A stretch of DNA of 64,000 nucleotides from DASQHW01 sp963837155 (GCA_963837155.1 CAWIMB010000003.1:138725-202724), one strand, 5' to 3'; counted from the stretch's first letter, positions 35,635 through 45,630 are shown. Numbers and translations are program-made. Notes: generated by a model not told the origin, from the sequence alone.

Positions 35635-37176
35635 TCGACGGCACCGGTTGGGGTGGCGGCGGGCCGACATAGTGCGCGCTCGGCCGGATCAGCCGGTTGT
35701 CGGCGGCCTGTTCGAGGATGTGCGCGCACCAGCCGATCACGCGGCTCGCGGCGAATGTCGGTGTGAAGAGCTCTCGCGGAATGCCCGCGCTGTCCATCAC
35801 GATGCCCGCATAGAACTCGACGTTGGTGTACAAGCGCCGGCCTGGCTTCAACTCGTCGAGCACGCGGATCGCGGTCGCTTCGATGTGTCGAGCGAGCTCC
35901 ATCTTGTCGCCGCCCAGGGAGTCTGCGACTTCGCGCAGCATGACCGATCGGGGGTCGTCGGTCTTGTAGACGCGGTGACCGAAACCCATGAGGCGATCGC
36001 CGCGTTCGACCGCGGCGCGCAGCCAGGGCTCGGCGCGATCCGCGGTGCCGATCTCGTCGAGCATCTGCAGCGCACGGCTCGGCGCACCTCCGTGCAACGG
36101 GCCTGAGAGGGCGCCGATCCCGCCGACGACCGCGGCGCCGAGGTCGGCACCGGTCGATGTGATGACGCGCGCCGTGAACGTCGACGCGTTGAATCCGTGG
36201 TCGATCGTCGAGATCAGATACTTCTCGACCGCGGCCGCGTGCTCGGGGCTCGGTTCCTCGCCGTGCATCATGTAGAGGTAGTTCGCGGCGTAACCCAGGT
36301 TCGGGTGGGGCGCGACCGGCTCGAGGCCCTGACGGTGTCGCCACAACGCGCAGATCAACGTCGGCACCACCGCGCATGTCGCCATTGCGTTCTCTCGCAG
36401 CGTTGCTGCATCAACGTCGATCGACGGTTTGAACCCGAGCGTGGCGCCGTACTGGGACACCGCAGTGCGCAACGCGTCGAGCGGCACGAACTCGTCTCCC
36501 GCGCGCGATTGCAGGGAGCACGTCGGCAACGGTGGACGGGATCGCGCGCCGGGCGCGAATCTCCGCCGCGAACGCGTCGCGTTCGGCGACGCTCTCGGGC
36601 AGCCGGCCCTCGAACAGCAAGTACCACACGTCTTCGAGCGGGCGCTTCTGGGCGAGCTCGACCGCGCTGTACTGCCGGTAGTGGTAAAAGCCCTCGAGGC
36701 CGCGCACGTCGCCGACCGTCGTCTCCGCGACGACCACGCCCTCGAGCCCGCGCGGCACTTCGTGGGCTTGGGCGTCGGCGGGCTGGATCATGGCGATGCG
36801 CATCAGGTCGCGCATCGAGACAATGCCGACCAGGCGGTCGTCGTCGACGACCGGGATGTGCCGGTACCCGTGCTCGGAAAGCTTGGCGAATGCCGCGCGC
36901 GCTTCGACTCCCGACGCAATGGTGTCGGGGTCGGCGGTCATCCATTCCGAGACCTTGGCGGTCGACGCATCCGAACCCGCGCCCGCGATCCGGATCATGT
37001 CCCGCTCGGTCAGGATCCCGATCGCCCGTTGATTGCCGTCGATGACCACGACCGAGCCGACCTTGTGATCGCGCATGCACGCTGCCGCGTCGGCAACGGT
37101 GTCGGCGGGGTACACGGTAACGACCGGCTGGCTCATGATGTCGCCGACGGTGCGCTCGCGCGGTCGTCTCGGCCAT
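35627..37176 (-). pseudogene. CBS-domain citrate synthase fusion, frameshifted
   Basis: The restored protein has about 517 residues. The amino part has paired CBS repeats (VTVYPADTVADAAACMRDHK, VVVIDGNQRAIGILTERDM, then YRHIPVVDDDRLVGIVSMRD), and the rest is a citrate synthase: GLEGFYHYRQYSAVEL, GPLHGGAPSRALQ, MGFGHRVYKTDDPR and TNVEFYAGIVM. It would condense acetyl-CoA and oxaloacetate under nucleotide control. Two breaks, at about 36501-36507 and 37155-37162, are each repaired by adding one CG pair, giving a length divisible by three. A citrate synthase is unlikely to be dead, so error is likely. Confidence 0.85.
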
Positions 37177-37196
37177 TGCGCGCAAGCTTACGTCGC

Positions 37197-39812
37197 TTAG
37201 CTCACGTAGAGCGGCGCCGTGACGCGGCGCACTCGGCCGTTCGTGACAGCGTGCGAGACGAACAGGCCGTACGTCGCGGAGTACGCGAGGCCGCCCGGCG
37301 ATTCGATCCGCGCGCTTCCAGGTACGCCGGCGTCGCCGGTCGTTCCCGAGTTGCCGTCGCCCATGAAGTTGGCGGAGGTCCCGGACGCGACCCGGCAGAT
37401 GCGATGGTGGCCGGTGTCGGCGACGTAGATGGTGGTCCCGACGACGACGACGTCACCTGGCGAAGCCAATGTGACGCCCGTGAGCGCAGTACCCGCACAC
37501 AGCGTGTTCTGCGCGGCCGTCCCCATGATCGTGCTGACCGCCGCGGCGGGTGTGATCTTGCGGATCAGGTTGTTCGCGGTGTCGGCGACGTAGATGTTGT
37601 CGCTGCCATCGATGCCGAGCCCGTCGGGTGCGTTGAATTTGGACGGTGAATCGGTGCTGCCCGACGTGAGCTGGGTCCCGGCGAAGGTGGAGAGCTGGGG
37701 TGTGGCCGACGTATCGACCTTGCGGATGGCGTGGTCATCGGTGTCGGCGATGAAGAGGTTGCCGCTGCTGTCGAGCACGAGGTCGCTCGGTGCCTTGAGG
37801 CGACCCGATGTCGCAGCACCGCCGTCGCCGCACGGCGGCGTGGCGCACGCGCTGCCGCCGCTGTTCCCGGCGTAGTTGTTGATGACGCCGGTCGTATGGT
37901 CGATCACACGAATGCGGTTGTGGCCGGTATCAGCGATGTACACGTCGCCGTTCGACGCCACCGCGACTCCTTCGGGAGCACTGATTTTTGCGGCGATCGC
38001 GGCACTCCCGTCGCCGGACCCGCCGCCGGAACCGGCCGCGCCGTCGCCGGCGATGACCGCGGTCTCGTTCGTGCCGTAGAACCACTTGCGGATGCGATTG
38101 TCGCCGGCATCGGCGATGTACACGTTGCCCGACGAGTCGACGGCAACGCCCTGGGGCTTCACCAAGCCGGCGCTCGCGGCCAGGGTGTTGTCGGTCGAAC
38201 CTGTGGTACCCATGCCCGCGACCGCGATCACATTGTTGTTGGACGTGATCATCCGGATCATGTGGTGGTTGGTGTCGGCCAGGTACACCATCCCGGCCGC
38301 GACGAACACACCCGAGGGCGTGTTGAGGTTCGTGCTCAGCGCCGGATAGCCGTCGCCGTTGTACGCCGAGGTGCCCGTCCCGGCCACGGTGCTGATGGTC
38401 TTTGTCGAGTCGATCACGCCGCTCACCGCTGTGACCTTGCGGATGTAGCCGGTCCCGGTGTCGGCGATGTACACGTTTTCCGACGAGTCGACCGTGACCC
38501 CGACCGGTGCCGAAAGCTTGGCCGACCCCGCGGCGCCGCCATCGCCCGAGAAGCCGGCGGTGCCGGTTCCCGCGATTTCCAACATCGTGAAGGTCGGAGG
38601 CGTCGCGGTGCAGGGCGAGTCGCACGTGATCTCGCGGATCTTGTTGTTCGACTTGTCGGCGATGAAAACGTTGTTGGACGCGTCGATTGCGAGTTGCGAC
38701 GGGTTCTTCACCCGGTGCGTCGCCGCCTGGCCGGCGGTCCCGACGCCGTTGTCGGCGCCGGTACCGTCACCGGCAATCGTGTAGATGTTGGCGTTGCTCG
38801 CGAGCACCTCGCGAATGCGGTGGTTGGAACGGTCCGAGATGAAGACGTTGCCGCTCGAGCTGACGGCCACGCCGGCCGGCTGGTTCAGCGTGGCGGAGGT
38901 TGCCGCGCCGGTGTCGCCGGAAAAGCTGCCGGTACCTGTGCCGGCGAAGGCGGTGATGGTCCCGCCGACGGTGAACTTGCGGACCTGGTTGTTGCCGGTG
39001 TCGGCGACGTAGATGTTGTTCGAGCCGTCGATGGCAATCGCCGCGGGACTGTTGAGGCGGGCGGTGGAGCCCGTCGCCGCCACACCGTTGCCGGGGACGC
39101 CCGAGGTACCGCACAGTCCGGCGACCACGCCGATGATGCCGGTCGAGGCCAGGACCTCACGGATGCAATGGTTCGCGGTATCGGCGATGAAGATGTTGCC
39201 CGAGGAGTCGACGGCGACCGCTTCGGGCGACGCGACCCTCGCGGTCACGACCGGCTTCGAGACCGTCGACACGGTGGCACCGCCCGTGCAGGACGTCGCC
39301 GCCAGCGACGACGTGGCAGCCCCGCGCCAGTTGTTCTTGCCCGCCTTCACGGTCCACGTGTAGGCGTTGGACTCGGGAGTGAGACCGGTGTCGGTATAGG
39401 TGACCGTCGTTCGGTTCCCGGTGTTGCCGACCTCGGATGCCGCGCCGCCGTTGGTGCTGCGGTTCACGTAGTTGTTGTCCGCCCAGCTTGTGGCGGTCGC
39501 GGTCCAGGAGAGGGCCGCCGAGCTCCCGGTGCTCCAGGAGCACCCAAGTCCGCTCGGCGCCGCGATGCTCGCCGCTTGGAGCGTCGATACGGGAGCGTTG
39601 GTCGCGGTGAACGTCGCGAGTGCGGGCTGGGCGAACGCTGCCGCAGCTACCGCGACGATGGCGGGAACGGCCATGCCCAGGCGTCGTCGAACAGGGCCGC
39701 CGCCGATCGCAACGATCGTCGCGAGTATCACGCCGGTCCAGAGCGCGCGCTGCGCCATCCCGCCGGCGGCGAACTCGACGAAGGCCCGGAGGAAGCTACT
39801 TCTGTACGCCAT
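37197..39812 (-). CDS. Secreted NHL-repeat protein
   Basis: An 871-residue protein with hydrophobic segments near the N-terminus (TGVILATIVAI and VPAIVAVAAAAFAQPALA) that act as signal or anchor, a fibronectin-III-like stretch (SWTATATSWADNNYV) and then at least ten NHL-type repeats of about 55 residues with IADTGNNRIRK-like cores, which fold into a propeller. It is presumably extracytoplasmic and binds carbohydrate or protein. It overlaps the TasA-like gene by 17 bases, suggesting joint expression. Confidence 0.85.
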   Translation of the reverse strand: MAYRSSFLRAFVEFAAGGMAQRALWTGVILATIVAIGGGPVRRRLGMAVPAIVAVAAAAFAQPALATFTATNAPVSTLQAASIAAPSGLGCSWSTGSSAALSWTATATSWADNNYVNRSTNGGAASEVGNTGNRTTVTYTDTGLTPESNAYTWTVKAGKNNWRGAATSSLAATSCTGGATVSTVSKPVVTARVASPEAVAVDSSGNIFIADTANHCIREVLASTGIIGVVAGLCGTSGVPGNGVAATGSTARLNSPAAIAIDGSNNIYVADTGNNQVRKFTVGGTITAFAGTGTGSFSGDTGAATSATLNQPAGVAVSSSGNVFISDRSNHRIREVLASNANIYTIAGDGTGADNGVGTAGQAATHRVKNPSQLAIDASNNVFIADKSNNKIREITCDSPCTATPPTFTMLEIAGTGTAGFSGDGGAAGSAKLSAPVGVTVDSSENVYIADTGTGYIRKVTAVSGVIDSTKTISTVAGTGTSAYNGDGYPALSTNLNTPSGVFVAAGMVYLADTNHHMIRMITSNNNVIAVAGMGTTGSTDNTLAASAGLVKPQGVAVDSSGNVYIADAGDNRIRKWFYGTNETAVIAGDGAAGSGGGSGDGSAAIAAKISAPEGVAVASNGDVYIADTGHNRIRVIDHTTGVINNYAGNSGGSACATPPCGDGGAATSGRLKAPSDLVLDSSGNLFIADTDDHAIRKVDTSATPQLSTFAGTQLTSGSTDSPSKFNAPDGLGIDGSDNIYVADTANNLIRKITPAAAVSTIMGTAAQNTLCAGTALTGVTLASPGDVVVVGTTIYVADTGHHRICRVASGTSANFMGDGNSGTTGDAGVPGSARIESPGGLAYSATYGLFVSHAVTNGRVRRVTAPLYVS

Positions 39813-40419
39813 CGCGTTGTGTCGCGGTAAAGGTGAATGTGACCGAAGTACTCGTGCCGTACGCGTTTGCAGGCGATGAGGTACTCAATTTGAACTCGAA
39901 CATGTAATAGTTCATGCCGCCGGCAGTGATGTCCGAACCGGTCGTCAGGCTCTGGCTGCCGTTGTTGCTCAGCGTCGCAGCCGTCACGATGTGCGTCGTC
40001 GTGCCGCCGCACGTGTAGTCGTACAGCGGCGATCCGCCGCTCCATGCCTGCGAGCAGCGATCAACGTTGTAGGTGATCATGCCGCTTGCGTCGAGGTTTG
40101 AGCTGGTGAACGTCGGGTTCACCGTGATCGTCTTCAGCGCCAGGCTCGCGCCGTTCGTCAGCGTGATGACGCGCTTCACCGTCGCAGTGGCGTCGGGATA
40201 AAGGTCCATCGCGACCGTCATCGTGTTGGTTCCTGCCGTGAGCGTGACGTTGCCGGCGGTGTTTGCACCCTGCACGACAGCCTGTGATGCGCCGAAGGTG
40301 CCGCTGGCCGCGTGGGCGCCGGCCGCGAGCAACACGAGCACCACAGCGATCGCGGCCGCGTTGCGCCGCATGTTGCGCCGGTCCGGCGCAACGAGCTCGT
40401 CGTGGCCCTCGGTCTGCAT
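39796..40419 (-). CDS. TasA/camelysin-like secreted protein
   Basis: A 207-residue protein with signal MRRNAAAIAVVLVLLAAGAHA, then a beta-rich, Thr/Ser-rich body (ANTAGNVTLTAGTNTMTVAM, FTSSNLDASGMITYNVDRC, FEFKLSTSSPANAYG). The pattern resembles SipW-dependent TasA/camelysin proteins, which form extracellular fibres. I see no SipW-type signal peptidase beside it in this window. ATG 40371 may be the true start. Confidence 0.6.
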   Translation of the reverse strand: MQTEGHDELVAPDRRNMRRNAAAIAVVLVLLAAGAHAASGTFGASQAVVQGANTAGNVTLTAGTNTMTVAMDLYPDATATVKRVITLTNGASLALKTITVNPTFTSSNLDASGMITYNVDRCSQAWSGGSPLYDYTCGGTTTHIVTAATLSNNGSQSLTTGSDITAGGMNYYMFEFKLSTSSPANAYGTSTSVTFTFTATQRDGVQK

Positions 40420-40530
40420 CGTCGTCCTCTATCCGCGTGCCCCCCGCGCTGTCACGCACCACGTGCTGCACCCGTGATGTCGGCAACGGCTCGGGCGGCC
40501 TCAAGCGGATTCGGGGCCCGGGGGCCTACG

Positions 40531-41325
40531 TCACACCGGCCCGGCGCCCTCCGGAGCCGACGCGGGCGCGCCGTGCCGCCCGGCGCCGGCCGCGAACCGG
40601 CTCGCACCTTCGAGGGTCTCGCCCGACGCCAGGACGCGGATGCCGTGGGCGTACTCGGCGGCGATCGCCTGATCGAGGCCGAGACCCCACTGCTCATAGC
40701 TCGACGCCCGGTCCTCCCGGAGGCACTGCTGGGGCAAGGCGGCCAGCTCCTGGGCGAGGGCGACGGCCGCTCGCCGGGCGTCGCCGGGGTCGGTCAGCCG
40801 GTTGGCCAGGCCCATGCGGAGGGCTTCGTCGCCCGACACGCCCCGGCCGGTGAGGATCAGATCGAGGGCGTGGGAATGGCCGATCAGCCGGGGGAGCCGC
40901 ACCGTGCCGCCGTCGATGAGCGGCACCCCCCACCGCCGGCAGAACACGCCGAACACCGCGTCACGAGCAGCCACCCGCATGTCGCACCAGAGCGCGAGCT
41001 CGAGCCCACCCGCGACGGCATATCCCTCGACGGCCGCAAGAACGGGCTTTGTCAGCAGCATCCGAGAGGGCCCCATCGGCCCGTCACCGTCGGGCCGGAC
41101 TTGGTTCGCGCGGGTCTGATCGCTGATCGCTTTCAGGTCGGCGCCCGCACAGAACGTGCCGTCGGCGCCGGTGAGCACCGCGACGTCGTGATCGTCGTCG
41201 GTGTCGAACGTGCGGAACGCGTCCGCCAGCAGGGCCGCGGTCGGCGCGTCGACCGCGTTGCGCGCGTCGGCACGGTTGATCGTGACGATCGTGATGCGTC
41301 CTTCGTGTTCGACGGTGACCGTCAT
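40531..41325 (-). CDS. Enoyl-CoA hydratase/isomerase family protein
   Basis: A 264-residue crotonase-fold enzyme: DGTFCAGADLKAISDQ, KPVLAAVEGYAVAGGLELAL and RRWGVPLIDGGTVRLPRLIG. ATG 41325 follows a GGAGGGAG site and overlaps the stop of the phosphatase gene by 4 bases (ATGA). The carboxy end after FAAGAGRHGA is longer than usual and unconserved, so a small indel there is possible. Acyl-CoA substrate unknown. Confidence 0.84.
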   Translation of the reverse strand: MTVTVEHEGRITIVTINRADARNAVDAPTAALLADAFRTFDTDDDHDVAVLTGADGTFCAGADLKAISDQTRANQVRPDGDGPMGPSRMLLTKPVLAAVEGYAVAGGLELALWCDMRVAARDAVFGVFCRRWGVPLIDGGTVRLPRLIGHSHALDLILTGRGVSGDEALRMGLANRLTDPGDARRAAVALAQELAALPQQCLREDRASSYEQWGLGLDQAIAAEYAHGIRVLASGETLEGASRFAAGAGRHGAPASAPEGAGPV

Positions 41326-41930
41326 GGCTGCTCCCTCCGGGCGATGAGGTGCGCGTTCTCGTTCAGCGACGCGAGCGAACGCACGCCGGTTCGCGACGCG
41401 ACGACTCGCGACAGCGACGTGTAGTGCGGATCGAACCACAGCAGACGATCGAGCTCGAGCACGATCGCCAGCGCCACGTTGATGACACCGCCGTGGCACA
41501 CGGCCACGACCCGCTCGCCCGGATGGTCGTTGATCAAGCTCGTGAGCGTCGCTTCGACACGCGTGCGGAACCGCTCGGGCGACTCGCCACCGAAGGCTTC
41601 CCAGCGCCCTTCCATCATGTCCCGGAGGCGCGGATCGTTCGTCGCCCGCAACTCCTCCATCGGGATGTAGTGGTCGGATTGCACGTCGTACTCGACCAGT
41701 CCTTCGACGATGTCGATCTTCAGGCCGTGCGCCTCCGCGATCGGCTGGGCGGTTTCGATCGCGCGTTGTTGCGGGCTCGAAAGCACGGCGTCAACATGCT
41801 CGTGCGCGAGCCAGTCGGCCAGGCGCCGGGCCTGCTTCCGCCCGCGCTCGGTGAGCCGGGGATTCGCCGGCTGCCCCGAACCCGGCGCGATCCGTTCGGG
41901 CTCGGCGTGGCGCACCCACAGCAGGTCCAT
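41322..41930 (-). CDS. Histidine phosphatase (phosphoglycerate mutase-like)
   Basis: A 202-residue protein of the histidine acid phosphatase superfamily. It has LLWVRHAEP (the phospho-histidine RHG-type motif, here RHA), LTERGRKQARRLADWL, SSPQQRAIETAQPIAEAHG and VVAVCHGGVINVALA with the second catalytic histidine. It removes phosphate from a small molecule. It is translationally coupled to the enoyl-CoA hydratase. Confidence 0.85.
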   Translation of the reverse strand: MDLLWVRHAEPERIAPGSGQPANPRLTERGRKQARRLADWLAHEHVDAVLSSPQQRAIETAQPIAEAHGLKIDIVEGLVEYDVQSDHYIPMEELRATNDPRLRDMMEGRWEAFGGESPERFRTRVEATLTSLINDHPGERVVAVCHGGVINVALAIVLELDRLLWFDPHYTSLSRVVASRTGVRSLASLNENAHLIARREQP

Positions 41931-41952
41931 CAGCGCGCGCCAGTTGCCGTCG

Positions 41953-42585
41953 TCATGCGAGGGAGAATTCCAGGACGCGCTCGAGTTCGGCAAGCGCGTC
42001 GTCGGGGTCGACGACCTTGATCGTCGTCATGCCCATTGCGCGCGCGGGCTTGAGGTTGATCCCGAGGTCGTCGAGGAACACCGCTTCCGAGGCGAGCACG
42101 TCGAGGCGGGCGAGTACCAGTGCGTAGATGCGCGGGTCGGGCTTGCGCAGCCCTTCGCGCGCCGATTCGACGACGACGTCGAATGCCAACATGTCGTGCA
42201 GCGCATGGGGCGTCGAGCGCTTGTCGTCATCGGTCCAGTTGTTGGTGAGTGCCGCCGTGCGCAGGCCCTGGGCGCGAATTCGCTCGATCGCCGTTGCCAT
42301 TTCCGGCCGCGGCCCGAGCGACGAGCCGATCAACCCCATGAGCCGGCGCGCATCGAGCCGGAACCCCGCCGCGTCGGCTTCGGCTTCGAGCGCGAGCGTG
42401 AACTCGTCGAGGGAGAGCTCGCCGCGTTCGAGTGCCGCCCACGCGCCTGCCTCGCTGCTCTGGCGGATCAGCCCGCGCATCGTTCCCTTGGCGAGATTGT
42501 TGCCATGGTCGTACTCGTCGAAGGCTTCGAACGGCGACGGGAACACCACGCCGCCGAGGTCGAAGATCACGGCGCGATAGGGCAT
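41953..42585 (-). CDS. HAD-family hydrolase
   Basis: A 210-residue HAD phosphatase: motif I AVIFDLGGVVFPSPF, motif II TAALTNNWTDDD, and motifs III/IV with REGLRKPDPRIYALVLARLD and AVFLDDLGINLKPARAMG. The second motif I aspartate is replaced by glycine (DLGG), as in epoxide-hydrolase/HAD-IA subtypes, so phosphatase activity is less certain. ATG 42585 overlaps the stop of the oxidase gene by one base. Confidence 0.84.
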   Translation of the reverse strand: MPYRAVIFDLGGVVFPSPFEAFDEYDHGNNLAKGTMRGLIRQSSEAGAWAALERGELSLDEFTLALEAEADAAGFRLDARRLMGLIGSSLGPRPEMATAIERIRAQGLRTAALTNNWTDDDKRSTPHALHDMLAFDVVVESAREGLRKPDPRIYALVLARLDVLASEAVFLDDLGINLKPARAMGMTTIKVVDPDDALAELERVLEFSLA

Positions 42586-44200
42586 CACGGATCGATGAGC
42601 ACGCCGGGGTTGAGGATCCCCGCCGGGTCCACCGCCTGCTTCGCGGCGCGCAACGCGGTCGCGAAGGCTTCGGGTCGTTGCGCGTCGTACCAGGGCCGGT
42701 GGTCGCGACCGACCGCGTGGTGATGCGTGATCGTGCCGCCGTGACGCAGGAGCGCTCGGCCGGCGGCGTCCTTGATGGCGTCCCATTGCGCGAGCTGCTC
42801 GGGTTCGCGACCGAGTGCGAGCACGGTGAAGTAAGGAGCGGGACCGTCGGGATAGACATGGGTGAACCGGCACGTGACCACCGCGGACCCGGCGCCGACA
42901 CTCTCGGCCGCTTCGCGCACAGCGGCCGTGACGCCCGCGTGCAGCGCCTCGAAGCCGTCCCACGCGCACGCGGTCTCGAAGGTCTCGGTGATCATCCCGA
43001 GCGCGACGAGCGCGTCACGCGAGTACGGCGCGCGCACGAACGCGTTGCGCCAGTTGCCCGCCGCACCCTCCCGCGCTCCCGCATCCGACGCCGAACGGAT
43101 GACGATCGCGTCGTCGTCGATCTTGGCATGGTGGTCGCGCGCGCACTCGACCACGCGTGCGATCCACGCGTCGAGCGGATGGTCTGCCGACTCGAATGCC
43201 AGCAGCAGGATCGCGTCACCCTTGTCGTCGGTGCCGCTCACGAGCGCCTCGGTGGCGTCCAGCAGGCGGCAGTTCGACGGGTACAGGCCCGCTTGCGCGA
43301 CCCGCGCGCCGCGTCGACGGCCGTGGCGAAATCGGCAAAGCGGGCGGTCGCCGACGCGCGGAACGTCGGCCGGTCCTGCAGGCGCATCCAGGCCTCGGTG
43401 ATGATGCCGAGGATGCCTTCGGAGCCGAGCAGCACTCGGTCGGGTGACGGACCGGCGCCCGAGCCCGGAAGCCGGCGGCTCTCCCAGACGCCGTGCGGTG
43501 TGATCGCGCGGATCGACTCGACGAAGTCGTCGATGTGGGTGTGCAGCGTTGCGTAGTGGCCACCGGAGCGCGTTGCCAGCCAGCCGCCGAGCGTCGAGAA
43601 CTCGAAGGACTGCGGGAAGTGCCGGAGTGTGAGGCCGTGCGGGCGGAGTTGGTCTTCCATCGCCGGGCCGTACACGCCGGCTTGGATGCGCGCGGCGCGC
43701 GAGACACGGTCGACTTCCACGACGTGATTCAGCGCGCGCATGTCGATGCTGATCGCGCCGCGATAGTCGTCGCCGACGTTGCACTCGGTGCCGCCGACAA
43801 CCGAGGAGCCGCCGCCGTACGGGATCGCAGCGATGCGCGCGTCGCTGCACCAGTCGAGCAACGCGACGACGTCCGCTTCGTTGCCAGGGATCGCGACCGC
43901 GTCCGGCGGGTGCGAGAAGTCGCGATGCAAGGCGCGCCACACGTCCCGAAACGACTTGCCGTAGGTATGACCGGCCCGCTCGTACGGATCGACGGTGAAC
44001 AGATGCGCGAGCGACGACGGCGCGGTCACCCGCGGCTCGGGCAGCTCGATCTCGTCGAGCGCCGGCGGCGCGATCGGCGACCGCGGCGGCGCGCCGAACA
44101 GCGCCGTGACCGTCGTGCCCATCTGTTCCTGCTGGGCGGGGGTCGGCCCCTCGCCCTCGACACCCCAGCCCCAGAACCGTCGCGTCGCCTGCGTCGTCAC
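42585..44200 (-). pseudogene. FAD-linked oxidase of the alkyl-DHAP synthase type, frameshifted
   Basis: A restored protein of 538 residues. The FAD-binding (PCMH) domain has AIPYGGGSSVVGGTECN and HYATLHTHIDDFVESIRAIT. The carboxy domain has SEGILGIITEAWMRL and the TITHHHAVGRDHRPWYD motif typical of ADPS homologues, which make the ether bond of alkyl lipids in eukaryotes. In actinobacteria the role is unclear. One missing G near 43303-43313 breaks the frame. The gene is divergent from the TetR gene, with its palindrome 47 bases from GTG 44200. Confidence 0.82.
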
Positions 44201-44217
44201 GGGTCGGACGATAAAGG

Positions 44218-44254
44218 CTTGACGATGTCCGAACGGCGTGCGAATATCCTAACT
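44218..44254 (+). promoter_or_regulatory. Probable promoter of a leaderless TetR transcript
   Basis: A TTGACG at 44219-44224, a 17-base spacer and GAATAT at 44242-44247 are positioned so that transcription would start at about 44255, which is an ATG. The palindrome at 44247-44263 covers the start, as expected for autorepression. Confidence 0.45.
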
Positions 44255-44263
44255 ATGTTAGGA
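44247..44263. promoter_or_regulatory. TetR operator palindrome
   Basis: A perfect 17-base palindrome TCCTAAC-TAT-GTTAGGA between the divergent oxidase and TetR genes. It overlaps the proposed ATG of the regulator. Confidence 0.75.
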
Positions 44264-44875
44264 GAAGCGAACACCGATCGGAGATCACTCCGGCGGGAGG
44301 CCACGATCGCCGAGATCCTGGACGCAGCCTGGGACCTGGTCGGGGAGCAGGGGCTGGCGGCGCTTTCGCTGCGGGACCTGGCGGCCCGGGTCGGGATGCG
44401 GGCGCCGTCGCTCTACCAGTACTTCGACTCCAAGCACGCGATCTACGACGCCATGTTCGGCCAGGGCGCGCGGGAGGCGCTGGAAGAGGTGAACATCGGC
44501 GCCTTCGAGGGCGGCACGGCCGATCAGCTGCGCGCCTCGGCCCACAAGATGTTCGAGTTCACGACGAAGAATCCCGCCCGCTCATTGCTGTTGTTCCAGC
44601 GCACGATCCCGGGGTTCGAGCCGTCACCGGAGTCGTACGCGCCCGCGGTCGCGCTGATCAAACGGCTGCAGACGTTCCTGTCCGAGCACGGCATCACCGA
44701 CCCCGATGCCCAGGACACCTGGACCGCGCTGATCAGCGGGCTGTCGAACCAGCAGCTCGCCAACGATCCCGGCGGCACCCGCTGGGCCCGGCTCATCGAC
44801 CGCGCCGTCGACATGTACCTCGCCGAGTTCGCGCCTCACACGCTCACCCAACCGAAGAAGAGGGGGAAGTCATGA
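44255..44875 (+). CDS. TetR-family transcriptional repressor
   Basis: A 206-residue regulator with HTH ALSLRDLAARVGMRAPSLYQ followed by FDSKHAIYDAMFG, and a carboxy domain beginning NIGAFEGGTADQLRAS. I prefer ATG 44255 to ATG 44225 because the promoter and palindrome imply a leaderless message; the first 10 residues of the longer form are not needed for the HTH. Its stop overlaps the next gene by 4 bases (ATGA), so repressor, maleylpyruvate-isomerase-like gene and ODP form an operon. Confidence 0.87.
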   Translation: MLGEANTDRRSLRREATIAEILDAAWDLVGEQGLAALSLRDLAARVGMRAPSLYQYFDSKHAIYDAMFGQGAREALEEVNIGAFEGGTADQLRASAHKMFEFTTKNPARSLLLFQRTIPGFEPSPESYAPAVALIKRLQTFLSEHGITDPDAQDTWTALISGLSNQQLANDPGGTRWARLIDRAVDMYLAEFAPHTLTQPKKRGKS

Positions 44876-45630
44876 TGACGACGACCGAACGCGACGTCAC
44901 CACGATCGCGCCGCTCGATCACGGCACAGCTATGCCGCTCGCGGCGACCGAGTACGACCGCGTCGGCGCGTTGCTGCACTCGCTCGAGTCCAGCGACTGG
45001 GTGCGACCGACGGAATGCGAAGGCTGGGACGTGCGGGCGCTCGCGTCGCACATCGTCGGCATGGTCGAGTCGCTCGCGTCGCCGCGCGAGTTCGTCACGC
45101 TCGGGTACCGCGCCTGGCGCCGGCCCGAGGTCTACGTCGACGCCATGACCGCGGTGCAGGTTGCCGATCGGCGAACGTGCACACCCGACGAGTTGCTGGC
45201 CCGATACGACCGGGCCCTCCCGAAGGCGATGCGCCTGCGCACCCAGCTGCCCAACGTGTTGCGTGCCATGCCGCTCCGCTTCAAATCGGCGTCGGGCGAC
45301 GTCGTCGTCAAGTGGAACGTCGGGTATCTCCACGACGTCATCCTCACGCGCGACAACTGGATGCATCGCGTCGACATCGCCGGCGCGACCGGGCGGGAGA
45401 TGGTCACGAGTCCCGAGCACGACGGCGTGTTGGTCGCCGATGTCGTATTGGAGTGGGCGCGTACGCACGGGCAGCCGTTCCAGCTCGTGCTCGAAGGCCC
45501 GGCGGGCGGCATGTTCCGCCGCGGCAACGGCGGCGAGACGGTCGGTCCGATCGACGCCGTCGAGTTTTGTCGAATCCTTTCCGGCCGGGGCACGGGCTCC
45601 GGTCTGCTCACCACGGAGGTGCCGTTCTAA
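44872..45630 (+). CDS. Maleylpyruvate isomerase-family (mycothiol-dependent, DinB-like) protein
   Basis: A 252-residue protein of the TIGR03083 family: PTECEGWDVRALASHIVGM, where the helix-bundle histidine binds metal, then NVGYLHDVILTRDNWMHRVD. These actinobacterial proteins use mycothiol as co-substrate for isomerisations or conjugations. It lies between the TetR repressor and a diiron ODP-type protein with 4-base and 1-base overlaps, so it is coexpressed with both. The substrate is not known. Confidence 0.8.
   Translation: MMTTTERDVTTIAPLDHGTAMPLAATEYDRVGALLHSLESSDWVRPTECEGWDVRALASHIVGMVESLASPREFVTLGYRAWRRPEVYVDAMTAVQVADRRTCTPDELLARYDRALPKAMRLRTQLPNVLRAMPLRFKSASGDVVVKWNVGYLHDVILTRDNWMHRVDIAGATGREMVTSPEHDGVLVADVVLEWARTHGQPFQLVLEGPAGGMFRRGNGGETVGPIDAVEFCRILSGRGTGSGLLTTEVPF

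Noticed and set aside
37197..39812. CRISPR-like periodic array
   Set aside because: The periodicity is about 165 bases and codes for NHL repeats in one frame; there are no short identical repeats with unique spacers.
37731..39830. A plus-strand frame of about 700 codons opposite the NHL repeats
   Set aside because: The apparent repetition is the mirror of the NHL repeats on the minus strand.
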